Notes: generated by a model not told the origin, from the letters alone. A stretch of 64,000 nucleotides of DNA from DASZIT01 sp963819695 (GCA_963819695.1 CAWFXD010000001.1:930001-994000), one strand, 5' to 3'. Shown: positions 7,171 through 17,300, counted from the stretch's first letter. Numbers and translations are program-made.

Positions 7171-8247
7171 TCAGGCCCGGTCGGCCACGGCCATGGCCGC
7201 CCGCAGGTGGTCGGCCAGTTGGTCGACCGAGGTGCGGGCGTTGAGCCCGCTGGTCGACGGCATCACGTAGACCGGTCGGCCCCCCAGGCGCCCCTCCTGG
7301 AGCCCGGGCTGGGCCCGGGGATCGGCGGCCACCCGCCACCCGCCCAACCCCACCAGGCACACCGCCTTGGGTTGCAGCCACTCCACCAACCGTTCCAGGC
7401 GACCCAGGCCCCGGCGGTACTCGTCGGGCATCACCTCCCCGGCCGTGCGGGTCGGACGCTTGACCAGATCGGTCATCCCCATCCGGTGGGCCCGGAGCCC
7501 ATCGAGGGAATCCCGGTCCCTGGTCACCAGTCCGCTGGCCCGCGCGGCGGTCCAGAATCGGTTGCCCGCCTTGAAGTACCCCTCGTTGGCGTCGGCGGAA
7601 TGGAAGCTGGGATTCGACCCGCACATCAGCAGGCGCATGCCCGGCCCGACGGTGTCGGCCAGGGTGCGGCCCCGCACCGCCGACAGGCGCAGCTCGTCAC
7701 CGGACACCACCACCGAGTCCTCGTCGACGTCGAAGCCGGCACCCACCAGCACCTCCACCAACCGGTCAGGCATCCACCTGGCGAAGAAACGACCCGCCTC
7801 CTCACCGTCGTCGAGGTCGCTCTCCTCACCGTCTCCGTGGAGGACCTGCAGGTCGAACGGCGCCCCGACGGCCAGCACCCGGTGGAGGTCCCAGAGGGCC
7901 ATCGGCAGCCGGTCGCGGGCGATGTGGTGGTGGGTCATCCACGACCAGGCTCCGGACAACGATCCTCGGGCCAGCGGCAGCGCTTCGATGTCGGCCTGGA
8001 GGTAGCGCGCGTCGGGAACCCGGGACCGGCACTCGTCGAGCATCGGGGCCGAGGCGTCGAGTCCCACCACCGGCGTTCCGAGCAGTCCGGTATAGCGCCC
8101 GGCCCCGCACCCGAGGTCGAGGCGGAGCCGTCCGGAGCCGACCCGGTCGGCGAACCGCTCGGCGTCGGCCCGGCGACGGGGGGTGCGGTGGCTGGCGGCC
8201 CACTCCAGGCCCCGGTCGTTGTAGGTGTCGACGGTGGCCCGGTCCAC
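7171..8247 (-). CDS. SAM methyltransferase-like domain fused to Mug/TDG-type DNA glycosylase
   Basis: A 358-residue protein. Residues 1-195 are a class I methyltransferase-like domain: motif I LDLGCGAGRYTG at 43-54, VGLDASAPML at 61-70 and a helical C-part. Residues 204-358 resemble mismatch-specific uracil/thymine DNA glycosylases: MRLLMCGSNPSF with the active-site Asn (Asn212), AGNRFW at 227-232, MTDLVKRPT at 258-266 and the late loop MPSTSGLNAR at 329-338. This combination suggests a DNA-base repair protein carrying its own methyltransferase-like module. The GTG start at 8247 is preceded by TAGCAT at 8256-8261 with an eight-base gap. The TAG of this box is also the stop codon of the upstream L,D-transpeptidase gene. 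Confidence 0.72.
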   Translation of the reverse strand: MDRATVDTYNDRGLEWAASHRTPRRRADAERFADRVGSGRLRLDLGCGAGRYTGLLGTPVVGLDASAPMLDECRSRVPDARYLQADIEALPLARGSLSGAWSWMTHHHIARDRLPMALWDLHRVLAVGAPFDLQVLHGDGEESDLDDGEEAGRFFARWMPDRLVEVLVGAGFDVDEDSVVVSGDELRLSAVRGRTLADTVGPGMRLLMCGSNPSFHSADANEGYFKAGNRFWTAARASGLVTRDRDSLDGLRAHRMGMTDLVKRPTRTAGEVMPDEYRRGLGRLERLVEWLQPKAVCLVGLGGWRVAADPRAQPGLQEGRLGGRPVYVMPSTSGLNARTSVDQLADHLRAAMAVADRA

Positions 8248-8258
8248 GGACGCCGATG

Positions 8259-9425
8259 CTAGGACGCCGGGCCGGTGACGGTGACCAGGGTGCCGATCGG
8301 GGTCAGCGGCCAGGTCTTGGCCGCGTCGGCGATGGCCATCTCCACACACCCGTTGCTCTGCGGACTGCCGTAGCTGCCCCGCACGAAGCCGTGGAGGGCG
8401 TCACCGCCGTTGAAGTAGGCGGCCCAGGGGACGGCGGGGTCGTCGTAGGTCGAGCCGTCGGGGTTGGTGCCCTGCATCCGCGAGGAGGTGATGTGCTCGA
8501 ACACCGGATAGGTTCCGTCGGCGGTGTCAGCCCCGGGGACCCCGGTGTTGACCGGGATGGCGGCGAACTGCAGGGCGCCGTTGTTGTAGAGGTTCAGGTT
8601 CTGGGGCAGCGTCTTCTGGACCAGCACGTAAGTGTAGGGATTGGCATTGGTCTTCCCGGCGGCGGCGTCGGTCACCAGCGCCGTCCACACCTTCTGGCCG
8701 GCCAAGCCGTCAACGGTGAGACCGTGCTGGTTCTCGAAGTTCATCACCGCGCCCTTGGTGATCACGTTCTCGGATCCTTCCGTCCACAACGCCATCAGGT
8801 CGGGTGGGGTGCCGGGCCACTTCCAGGCGAAGGTCCCGGGCTGGGGCATGAACGTCTCGGCCGGCGAGCTCAGCGGGGCGCTGGGGGTGAATGACAACGG
8901 CAGGTAATTCTCCTGGGCCAGGAGTTGCTGCAGCCGCTCGGTGCTGGCCTGGCCGATGGTGAAGCTGACGGTGACCGGCGCGGCCAGCACGCCCCCCGCC
9001 GATCCCCGCAACCCGCTGGGCCCGGCCGGGAAGGTGAGGTACTCGACGGTGGTGGGCAAAAAGGCGGAGGTGGGTACGTAGGTGGCGATGGTGGGGCTGG
9101 TCTTCTTCCAGGTCCCGGCCACCGGTGGGGCCAGAGACGGCATGGCGGCGACGCTGGCGATCGGCGCCGACAACTGGACGGCGACCGTGGTGTCCGTGGG
9201 GACGTTGGTGGCGCCGGACGCCGGGGTGGTGGAGACGATGGTCAGGGGTGGGGCGGCCACGGTGGCCGAGGTACTGGTGGAGGACGAGGCGCGGTTGGAG
9301 CTGCCCCGATGGGTCACCACCACCACGGCTCCCACCACGATGATGACCGCGACCACCACGGCACCGGCAATGAGAAGGGGCCGATCCCGGCGAGGGGGCG
9401 GGACCAGGATCTTGTAGTCAGCCAT
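8259..9425 (-). CDS. Membrane-anchored L,D-transpeptidase (YkuD domain)
   Basis: A 388-residue protein. Residues 15-38 form one membrane segment, followed by a Ser/Thr linker. Residues 60-150 are a bacterial Ig-like (Big_5) domain, about 205-255 a peptidoglycan-binding-like helix bundle (AVMNFENQHGLTVDG), and 265-385 a YkuD catalytic domain. The catalytic stretch is HGFVRGSYGSPQSNGCVEM: His and Cys are present, but the usual SHGC is SNGC. It should form 3-3 cross-links in peptidoglycan outside the membrane. It lies 9 bp after the reductase gene upstream on the same strand. Confidence 0.88.
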   Translation of the reverse strand: MADYKILVPPPRRDRPLLIAGAVVVAVIIVVGAVVVVTHRGSSNRASSSTSTSATVAAPPLTIVSTTPASGATNVPTDTTVAVQLSAPIASVAAMPSLAPPVAGTWKKTSPTIATYVPTSAFLPTTVEYLTFPAGPSGLRGSAGGVLAAPVTVSFTIGQASTERLQQLLAQENYLPLSFTPSAPLSSPAETFMPQPGTFAWKWPGTPPDLMALWTEGSENVITKGAVMNFENQHGLTVDGLAGQKVWTALVTDAAAGKTNANPYTYVLVQKTLPQNLNLYNNGALQFAAIPVNTGVPGADTADGTYPVFEHITSSRMQGTNPDGSTYDDPAVPWAAYFNGGDALHGFVRGSYGSPQSNGCVEMAIADAAKTWPLTPIGTLVTVTGPAS

Positions 9426-9434
9426 GGCTGGCGA

Positions 9435-10588
9435 TCAGAGGATGCGGAAGGTCATGCCGGCCCGTTCGAGGCGTCCCCGCAGCGTCGCGCCCATGGCGAT
9501 GGCCGTGGTGACCTGGCCGGCGGTCGGGGGCAGGTCATCGTGGACGAGGCAGAGGGCGGCTTCGCTGATCATCTTGGACGTCTCGGTGTAGCCGGGGTCG
9601 CCCCCGGCCACCTCGGTCAACACCTTCTTTCCACCTCCTTCGCCCACGAACCTGACCGAAAACCAGGACGCCGCCCGCCGGGCCTCGCTGGGGCCCGAAC
9701 CCGAGGGTCGCAGCTTGAGGAGGGCTTCCCGGGCCGGGCGGAGGTGGGCGATCCCGAACAGGGCCCCGGCCCCGAGGGCGATGCCGGCCCCGGCCACCGG
9801 GTTGGGAACCGCCATCCGATGGGAGTAGGTGAAATCCGGCCCGTAGCGGGGGAGGCCCCGGGCCGACTGGGCGACGATCAGCGGATCGATGGTCGGCATC
9901 GGCAGCACCCAGCCGTCGCCCTCCGAATTCTTGTTCAGGCGGGCGGTGACCACCCTGACCTTTCGGTCGGGGGGAGGGGCTCGACCTGCAACCGATCGGC
10001 ATGCACCGACTTCGCCGAGCGGTAGCGGGACAGGATGGCGAGGGCCGACGCCGCGGTACCGCCCGAGAAGGTGCCCTTTACCCTCACCGTCCCCGTCACC
10101 GTGAGGGGGACGTCTTCGGGCAGCTGCTCGACGGTGAACTGGGCGCCGAGGTCATGGGGCATGGAGTCGAATCCCGCCGAGTGGATCAACCGGGCCCCGG
10201 TGGCCGCCGCGGTGGCGTGGTACTTCAGGTACATCAGGTCGAGGAACTCGGGTTCGCCGGTGAGGTCGAGGTAGTCGGTTCCGGCTGCCGCGCAGGCGGC
10301 CACCACCGGTTCGCCGTGCTCGATGTACGGCCCCACCGTGGTGATGAGCACCCGGGTGGATTCGGCCAGCTCCCGGACGCTGGGCGGATCGGTGACGTCG
10401 ACCCGGGCCACCTCGACCTTCCGCTTCATGCCCTCGGTGACCGACTCCAACTTGGCCGGGTTGCGGCCGGCCAGGACGATTCGGGTGGAGCTGGGCGCAT
10501 GTTCGTCGAGGTAGTGGGCAATCAGGCGACCGGTGAACCCGGTGGCCCCCAGGAGCGTGATGTCAGTGGGGCGATCGGCGTCCGTCAT
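9435..10588 (-). CDS. Saccharopine-dehydrogenase-like/trans-acting enoyl reductase family protein (frameshifted)
   Basis: The product is about 383 residues, read in two frames. The first part has an N-terminal Rossmann motif (LLGATGFTGRLIA), LAGRNPAKL and the conserved HSAGFDSMPHDLGA. Reading then shifts, and the continuation (VVTARLNKNSEGDGW to LERAGMTFRIL) is a normal C-terminal half. The break falls at a run of six G on the + strand (9969-9974); one more base there restores a single frame. The family includes mycobacterial trans-acting enoyl reductases used on lipid intermediates. TAGCAT (10597-10602) precedes the ATG by eight bases. Sequence error is more likely than decay, because both halves are well conserved. 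Confidence 0.8.
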
Positions 10589-10695
10589 GACCATCGATGC
10601 TACCGAGTTGACCGGAACGCCCCGGGTCGGGTCCCGGTCGCCCTTGGTGAAGTGCGGCGTAGCCCGGTTACTGTGGAATCGAAGGGAGCTGGGCC

Positions 10696-11202
10696 ATGAC
10701 CACTGCCGAATTGCTGCGGGACGCCTTCGAGCGGATCCATGAGTTGGTCCACCACGCGGTCGATGGTCTGACCGGCGACCAGCTGTGCTACCGCCCCGAC
10801 CCGGACGCCAACTCGATCGCCTGGTTGATCTGGCACCTGACCCGCATCCAGGATGATCACGTGGCCGCGGTGGCCGACACCGAACAGATCTGGACGTCCG
10901 ACGGTTGGTTCAATCGGTTCGGACTCGACGTCGGCCCGGAAGAGACCGGGTACGGCCACGGAAGCGACGACGTCGCCAAGGTGAGGGTGACATCGGGGGA
11001 GCTGTTGATCGGCTACCACGACGCGGTCTTCCAGGCGACCAACCAGTACGTGTCGACCCTGAACGATCGGGAGCTGGGCCGGGTGGTCGATGAGCGCTGG
11101 GACCCTCCGGTCACCCTCGGGGTCCGGCTGGTCAGTGTGATCTCGGACGACCTGCAACACGTCGGGCAGGCGGCCTACCTGCGCGGCCTGGCCACCGGGT
11201 AG
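10696..11202 (+). CDS. DinB-superfamily protein (mycothiol-dependent-type four-helix bundle)
   Basis: A 168-residue four-helix protein. SIAWLIWHLTRIQDDHVA contributes His47 and His55, and SDDLQHVGQ near residue 156 gives the third His of the DinB metal site. Members are often thiol-dependent S-transferases or isomerases in actinobacteria. The exact reaction is unknown. AGGGAG about 10 bases upstream supports the ATG. Confidence 0.82.
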   Translation: MTTAELLRDAFERIHELVHHAVDGLTGDQLCYRPDPDANSIAWLIWHLTRIQDDHVAAVADTEQIWTSDGWFNRFGLDVGPEETGYGHGSDDVAKVRVTSGELLIGYHDAVFQATNQYVSTLNDRELGRVVDERWDPPVTLGVRLVSVISDDLQHVGQAAYLRGLATG

Positions 11203-11242
11203 CCGAGCCGGGCGCACGACTCGCCTGGCTAACCTGCATCAC

Positions 11243-11680
11243 GTGTCCGACGATGCCCGACCCGAAACCGACGACGCCGATCCGATCGCCATGGCCACCC
11301 TGACCAGTGCCGCCGGATACCGGGGCGAGGTGCGGGCCGGCCCTCACCGATTCGTGGTCGACGAGGGTCCGGAGGTGGGCGGAAACGACCAAGGGCCGAA
11401 CCCGTACCAACTCCTGATGGCCGCCCTCTGCCAGTGCACGGCCGCCACCTTGCGGATGTACGGCCAACGCAAGGAATGGGAACTGGGCCAGATCCGGGTG
11501 CGGTCCATCCTCATGCGGGTGGGGGAGGGAGCCACCAAACAAGAGCATGTCGAGCGGTCGATCCGCTTCGGAGCCGGGCTCACCCCGGAGCAGACGGATC
11601 GCCTGCTCGAAATCGCCGACCGGACCCCGGTGACCCGGACGCTGGCCGCCGGCCTGCCCATTCACACCGTATTGGGCTGA
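11243..11680 (+). CDS. OsmC-family peroxiredoxin-like protein
   Basis: A 145-residue protein. GNDQGPNPYQLLMAALCQC carries the first catalytic Cys in the family position, but a second clear redox Cys (usually in a VSKT-C pattern near residue 120) is not visible; RTPVTRTLAAG occupies that place. It may therefore be an OsmC-fold protein with altered chemistry. GTG start, with TAACCT at 11230-11235 seven bases upstream, suggests a leaderless transcript. The next gene starts 3 bp after its stop. Confidence 0.75.
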   Translation: MSDDARPETDDADPIAMATLTSAAGYRGEVRAGPHRFVVDEGPEVGGNDQGPNPYQLLMAALCQCTAATLRMYGQRKEWELGQIRVRSILMRVGEGATKQEHVERSIRFGAGLTPEQTDRLLEIADRTPVTRTLAAGLPIHTVLG

Positions 11681-11683
11681 CCG

Positions 11684-12229
11684 GTGAGCGCCTGTCCGAC
11701 CCTCACCACCGAGCGGCTCGTCCTCCGTCCCTTCGTCGAGTCCGATCTCGACGCCTTCACCGAGATCTTCCTGTCCCCCGAGGTGCATGCCGCCCTCCAC
11801 CTCCCCGAGTCGTTCTCCCGGGCGGACGCCTGGTCGGGCATGGTCAGCTGGCTGGGTCAGTGGGAGCTTCGGGGAACCGGTCAATGGGCGGTGGAGGCCA
11901 GGAGCACCGGAGCGTTGGTGGGTCGGGCCGGCCTCCATCGACCTGAGCGTCCGGATTGGCCCGGCATCGAAGTCGGTTGGGTCCTCGACCCTCGTCAGTG
12001 GGGGCACGGGTACGCCACCGAGGCCGGCAACTGTGCGGTCGCCTACGCCTTCGAGGTGATCGGGGCCGACGAGGTGTTCAGCGTCATCCTCCCCGAGAAC
12101 CAGCGCTCGGAGGCGGTGGCGGCCCGCCTCGGCTTCACCCTGGTCGAACAGCGGGTCATGTCCCACTTCCCGGAGTCGCCCCACGGGATCTGGCGGCTGG
12201 GCCGGGACGAGTGGGAGTTGCGCCGCTAG
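11684..12229 (+). CDS. GNAT N-acetyltransferase (RimJ/RimL type)
   Basis: A 181-residue protein. TERLVLRPFVESDLDAF at the N-terminus and IEVGWVLDPRQWGHGYATEA (acetyl-CoA-binding loop region near 95-115) mark the RimJ/RimL branch; PENQRSEAVAARLGF is the late conserved helix. It should transfer an acetyl group to an amine on a protein or small molecule. It is in one operon with the OsmC-like gene (GTG start, 3-bp gap). It converges on the SDR gene after it. Confidence 0.85.
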   Translation: MSACPTLTTERLVLRPFVESDLDAFTEIFLSPEVHAALHLPESFSRADAWSGMVSWLGQWELRGTGQWAVEARSTGALVGRAGLHRPERPDWPGIEVGWVLDPRQWGHGYATEAGNCAVAYAFEVIGADEVFSVILPENQRSEAVAARLGFTLVEQRVMSHFPESPHGIWRLGRDEWELRR

Positions 12230-12251
12230 CCATTGCTTGCCGGCTCGGTGG

Positions 12252-13022
12252 TCAGCGAAGATGGAGCCCGCCGTCGACCAGCACCACGTCGCCGGTGACG
12301 TAGGCGGACCGGACCAGACCCAGGATCACCTCGGCCACGTCCTCGGAAGTGGCCGTCCGCCGCAACGGCGCCTGGGCGTTGACGAACGCCCGGACGGTGT
12401 CCCACTCCGCCGTCCACGGGGTGTCGACCAACCCCGGAGCCACCGCGTTCACCCGGATGTCCGGGCCCAGGGTGTTGGCCAGCAGTCTGGTCATGTGGGA
12501 GAGCGCCGCCTTCGAACAGGCATAGGGGATGGAACTGCCGGTCGGACGCTCACCGGCGATGGAGGACACGTTGACGACCTGGCCCCGCCCCGACGCGATG
12601 AGGTGCGGCACCGCCGCCACCGTCAGCTGCCAGGTGCCGATCACGTTGACATCGAAGATACGCCGCCAGATCTCCGGAGTGGCCGACTCCAGGTCCCGGT
12701 GGGCGATGACCTCGGTGACCCCGGCATTGTTGACCAGGACATCGAGGCGCCCGTGGCGCTGGATCACGGTGTCGATCAGTCGGTGGGCCTGGGCGATGTC
12801 GGCCACGTCGGCCTGGACGTAGTCAGCCCCGGGCAGCTCGGCCGCCAGTCCCTCTCCGGCCGACACCGAGTGCACCGAATTGATCACCACGGTGGCTCCT
12901 TCGGTGGCCAGCCGGCGGGCAGTGGCCGCCCCGATGCCCGATGACGACCCGGTGATCAAGGCCACCTGGCCATCGAGGAATGAGCCGGGCGGGGTGCGGG
13001 CAGGGGTGAGATTCTCTGACAT
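12252..13022 (-). CDS. SDR-family oxidoreductase
   Basis: A 256-residue classical SDR: TGSSSGIG at 24-31, NNAGV near 99, catalytic Ser in NVSSIAG and YACSK near 165, and LVDGG at the end. Asn at the end of beta-2 (VVINSVHS) rather than Asp suggests NADP(H). It is divergent from the FAH gene, with which it shares a 39-bp intergenic stretch. Confidence 0.86.
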   Translation of the reverse strand: MSENLTPARTPPGSFLDGQVALITGSSSGIGAATARRLATEGATVVINSVHSVSAGEGLAAELPGADYVQADVADIAQAHRLIDTVIQRHGRLDVLVNNAGVTEVIAHRDLESATPEIWRRIFDVNVIGTWQLTVAAVPHLIASGRGQVVNVSSIAGERPTGSSIPYACSKAALSHMTRLLANTLGPDIRVNAVAPGLVDTPWTAEWDTVRAFVNAQAPLRRTATSEDVAEVILGLVRSAYVTGDVVLVDGGLHLR

Positions 13023-13061
13023 TGGAGGAGCCTAAGCCGATGAGTGGCGTACGGTCTGTCC
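13023..13061. promoter_or_regulatory. Back-to-back leaderless promoters for SDR and FAH genes
   Basis: On the minus strand TAGGCT (13029-13034) ends six bases before the SDR ATG (13022). On the plus strand TACGGT (13050-13055) ends six bases before the FAH GTG (13062). Both transcripts would begin at the start codon, so 39 bp carry two whole cores and the promoters must overlap. Confidence 0.55.
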
Positions 13062-13940
13062 GTGCGACTGGTAAGCCTGCTGGACGACGGGATCCGGACC
13101 GGCCTGGTGGTGGGCGACGAGATCGTCGACCTGACCGATCCGGTCGTCGGGCTGCCCGGTGACATGGTCGCCCTGCTCGACCTGGGACCCGACGCCGCCG
13201 ACGCGCTGGGTCGGGCGCCGGCCGGCTCTGCCCGCCGCCTGCCGATGGCCTCGGCCCGCCTCCTGGCCCCGGTGCCCCGCCCGCCGTCGTTTCTGGCCAT
13301 CGCCCAGAACTACGAAGCCCACAGCCGCGAGCTCGGTCGCCCGCCGCCGGAGTTCCAGACCTGGTTCGCCAAGCAGCCCACCTGCGTGATCGGTCCGGGT
13401 GCCGGCATCGAGGTTCCCCGGGTATCCGCCCAGGTCGACTACGAGGGCGAGCTGGGCATGGTCATCGGTCGGCGGTGCCGCCATGTTCCCGCCGACCGGG
13501 CCCTCGAGGTGGTGGCCGGGTTCATGGTGGTCAATGACGTCAGCGTCCGGGACTGGCAGTGGCGGACCCCGACCATGATGATGGGGAAGGGCTTCGACAC
13601 CCACGGCCCCAGCGGACCCTGGCTGGTGACCCCCGACGAGCTCGGAGACCCGCAGCGCCTGTCGGTGCGCACCTGGGTCAACGACCAGCTCCGCCAGGAC
13701 GGCGACACCGGCGACATGGTCTTCACCTGTGCCCAGATGATCGAGCACCTGTCGACCGCCTTCACCCTCGAGGTGGGGATGATCCTCTCCACCGGGACGC
13801 CGGCCGGGGTGGGGGCGAGCCACGACCCGCCTCGGTGGCTGGCCGCCGGCGACACCGTGCGGATCGCGGTAGAGGGCATCGGCGAGCTGTCCAACCCGGT
13901 GGTCGACGAACCGGGTGTAGGTCGGGACGGTCCCGCCTAG
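13062..13940 (+). CDS. Fumarylacetoacetate hydrolase (FAH) family protein
   Basis: A 292-residue protein. FLAIAQNYEAHSRELG resembles the lid region, VDYEGELGMVIGR carries the metal-binding Glu pair, and FMVVNDVSVRDWQ supplies the conserved Asp. GMILSTGTPAGVGASHDPP matches the late signature. Family members hydrolyse or decarboxylate 2-oxo acids or acylpyruvates with Mg2+ or Mn2+. The start at GTG 13062 is chosen because a -10 box sits six bases upstream; longer starts would overlap the promoter. Confidence 0.85.
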   Translation: MRLVSLLDDGIRTGLVVGDEIVDLTDPVVGLPGDMVALLDLGPDAADALGRAPAGSARRLPMASARLLAPVPRPPSFLAIAQNYEAHSRELGRPPPEFQTWFAKQPTCVIGPGAGIEVPRVSAQVDYEGELGMVIGRRCRHVPADRALEVVAGFMVVNDVSVRDWQWRTPTMMMGKGFDTHGPSGPWLVTPDELGDPQRLSVRTWVNDQLRQDGDTGDMVFTCAQMIEHLSTAFTLEVGMILSTGTPAGVGASHDPPRWLAAGDTVRIAVEGIGELSNPVVDEPGVGRDGPA

Positions 13941-13942
13941 CC

Positions 13943-14371
13943 ATGCCCACACCATCGACAGGTCCCGACCGGGTGCGCATCACCTCTTCCCTGTCCATCC
14001 CGCTCTCCGAGCTCCAGTTTCGCTTCACCCCCAGTGGCGGACCCGGCGGCCAGCACGCCAACAAGGTCAACACCCGGGCCGAGCTCCGGTTCGACGTGGC
14101 CGGGTCTCCCTCTCTCGGACCCCGTCAGCGGGCCCGGCTCCTCGACAAGCTGGGACCCGAGGTCAGGGTGGTGGCCGATGATGAGCGGTCCCAGGGGCGC
14201 AACCGGCAGCTGGCGGTGACCCGGTTCGCGGAACGGATGGCCGCCGCTCTCCATGTCGACAAGCCCCGTCGCCCGACTCGGCCGTCCAAGGGAGCCAAGG
14301 AGCGTCGGCTCACCGCCAAACGGCAACTGTCCGAGCGGAAGCGGGCCCGGCGCCCCAACTTCGACGAGTGA
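13943..14371 (+). CDS. ArfB/YaeJ-type peptidyl-tRNA hydrolase (release-factor GGQ domain)
   Basis: A 142-residue protein. TPSGGPGGQHANKVNTRAEL contains the GGQ loop of class I release factors. The basic, Lys/Arg-rich tail (residues about 100-140) is what ArfB uses to enter the mRNA channel of stalled ribosomes. It lacks codon-recognition domains, so it should rescue stalled ribosomes rather than terminate normally. It starts 3 bp after the FAH stop and may be translationally coupled. Confidence 0.9.
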   Translation: MPTPSTGPDRVRITSSLSIPLSELQFRFTPSGGPGGQHANKVNTRAELRFDVAGSPSLGPRQRARLLDKLGPEVRVVADDERSQGRNRQLAVTRFAERMAAALHVDKPRRPTRPSKGAKERRLTAKRQLSERKRARRPNFDE

Positions 14372-14381
14372 CCCAGCCGGC

Positions 14382-17300
14382 TCAGGCCGACCGCGCCGTG
14401 GCTTGATCGGTGTCGAAGATGAGTTGGAGACGCACTTTGCTCTCGGATCGGAACCGCTCGATGCCGGCCAGCTTCACCCCTTCGTAGCCGCGGATGAGGT
14501 CGGGCAGCTCGGCCACCCCCGCCACCGATCCCGCATTCGCCGGGTGCAGCTGACCCAGGGCGCGGCCCACCAGGCCGAGGTACTCGCCCACCAGCTCGCG
14601 CTCGGTTCGCCGCATCCGGGTGTGGCCGAACGGATCGAACAGGGTTCCCCGCAGGTGGCGGGCGGCGTGCAGGAGACGGAAAGTGGAGCGGGCGGCCCGC
14701 CCGAGGCTGATCTTGCGGTGAAGCCCCAGTTTCTTCAACAGGGGAGGTTGCAGCATGATCCGCACCCGGGCCCCCCGGCCGAACTCGTCGCGCAACTTCG
14801 CCCGTTCGACGGTGTCGAGGTGGAGCCGAGCCACTTCGAACTCGTCCTTGTAGGCCATCAACTTGTACAACCCGACGGCGAAGGCGGCGGAGACCGGCAG
14901 CTGCGGGCTCGGAGCCTTGGCCTGTTCGACAGCCAGCACCGAAAGCACCTCTCGCAGATAGCTCTGGGCGTACCGGGGGCTCTGATAGGCGATCAAATCG
15001 TCGACCCGCCGCTCGAGGGTGGGTCGGAGAACGTCGGGAATCAGGTGGTCGGCGAGCAGCCGCAGGGCCGGCGCACCGGCCGGCGCGGGCCCGGAGTCGG
15101 ACGGCGCCAACGCCAGTCTTACCGCCTCGGGGTCGGCCACCGCCGCCCGCCCCCATCGGAAGGCGGCCAGGTTCTGGGCCACCCCGATGCCGTTGAGCCG
15201 GATGGCCTCCTCGATCGAGCCGGCGGTGATGGGCAGGCACCCATGTTGGAAGGCGGCCCCGGTGAGGACCACATTGGTGGCCAGGTGGTCCTCGGAGATC
15301 CTCTCGGCGATCCAGTTGGCATCGAGGTAGAGGTTGGCGCTCCGACGGGTGTCCCGCTCGATCCGGGCGATCACCTTGGCCGCCTCGGGAAAGCTGACCG
15401 TGGTGTCGGTGACCATCTGGGCGGTCGCCACCTCCGCGGTGTTCATGACCGTCACCGTTCGCTGTCGGTCGGTGGTGGCCAGGGTGGTCGGATTGGCGGC
15501 TCCAAGAGGATCGAAGGCGAGGAGGACGTCGACACTCCGGGCCCCGGCCCGGACCGCGGCGTCGATCGGCTGGGAGGAGATGCGAACGTCGGACAGCACC
15601 GGGCCGCCTTTTTGCGAGAGCCCGGTCTGCTCCACCCCGGCGGCGAAGTGCCCGTCGAGGAGGGCGGCCATCTGCAGGATGCGGGAGATGGTGACGACAC
15701 CCGGTCCCCCCGATGCCGGGCATCCGGATGAGGACGTCGGCCGGAACCTGGGCCACCGGCTCCACCAGCACCACCGGCGGCTCGGCGACCGCCGGAGGGT
15801 CTGACCGTCGGCTCGGACGCCGCTTCGGGAAGACCTGGACGAAGGACGGGCAGTCGCCCTGCAGGCAGGAGTAGTCCTGGTTGCACGATCCCTGATGGAT
15901 GGCGGTCTTCCGGCCGAACTCGGTGGGGACCGGCACCACCGAGAGGCAGGACGATTTCTCACCGCAGTCGCCGCATCCCTCGCACACCCGTTGGTTGATC
16001 CACAGCCGCATGGCCGGCGTCGGGAGCTTGTCCCGCTTCCGCAGGCGCCGTTCCTCGGCGGCACAACGGTCGTCGTAGATGAGCACCGTGACCCCGCCGA
16101 CCGCGGCCAGCTCGGCCTGGATCCGGTCGAGGTCGTCGCGATGGCGGACCTGGGCGATGGCGTCGAGGGCGACCCCCCGGTAGGTGGCGGGATCCGGGGT
16201 GACGACCGCCACCCGCTTCACCCCTTCGAGGGCGAGCCATCGGGTCAACTCGGGTATCGGCATGCGCCCGGCCGGATCCTGCCCACCGGTCATGGCCACC
16301 GCCTGGTTGTACAGCAGCTTGTAGGTGATGTTCGCCCCGCTGTCCACCGCCGCCCGGACGGCCAGGGAGCCGGAATGGAAGAAGGTCCCATCGCCGAGGT
16401 TCTGGACGAAATGGGCGTCGTCGGTGAAGGGGAAGAGCCCGTTCCACTGGGCGCCCTCGCCGCCCATCTGGGTGATGCCGACCGCCTGACCCCGGCCGTG
16501 GGGGTCGAACGACGCCATGATGTGGCAGCCGATGCCCATCCCGACCAGGGTGTCGTCGCCGGCCCGGGTGGAACGGTTGTGAGGACATCCCGAACAGAAA
16601 TACGGGGTCCGGGAGGCCAGCGGCGTGGCCCCCACCCGGAGGCGCTCGGTCCGGTTCACCTGGGCCAGCCGGCGGCGGGCCGGCTCGGGGAGGGCGTCCC
16701 CGAGCCTGGCGGCCAGCACCCGGGCCACCAGATCGCTGGTCACGGCGGCGTAGTCGGGAACCAGCGGGAGGCCTTCGGGGTCGCGCTTGCCCACCACCAG
16801 TGGCGGGTGGGGTTGGCGGTAGAAGGCGTCTTTCACCTGGGCCTCGAGGAAGGCCGCCTTGTCCTCGATCACCACCACCTCTTCGAGACCATCCAGCATC
16901 CGCCTCAGGTGCTCGGGGTTCTCCGGCCACACCATTCCGACCTTCACCAGGCGGATGCCCAGCGCCTCGAGCCCGTCCTCGTCGATCCCGAGGTCGACCA
17001 GGGCCCGGAGGACGACGGCATAGGCGAGGCCGGAGGCAATGACCCCGAGACGGGGCCGCGCCGGCTGGTAGGTCACCCGGTTCAGCGAGTTGTCCTCGGC
17101 GTACTTCGCCGCCCTCGGGAGTCGCACCTCGATCAGATCCCGTTCGGCCACCATCGACTGGGCCCCGATGAGCAGTGAGGGTTGCCACTGGCGGGCGAGG
17201 TCAGGAGTCGGGATCCACCCGGCCGGATCAGTGAGATCCACCGTGCTGGCCCCGTCGGCGATGTCCGCCACCACCTTGACCGCCGACCAGGTCCCGGCGA

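Noticed and set aside
9435..10588. Programmed -1 frameshifting in the reductase gene.
   Set aside because: No downstream structure or slippery heptamer is convincing, and other genes here show similar indels.
14125..14380. Continuation of the oxidoreductase frame past its expected end.
   Set aside because: The conserved gamma-domain continues in another frame; the apparent extension is antisense to the ArfB-like gene.
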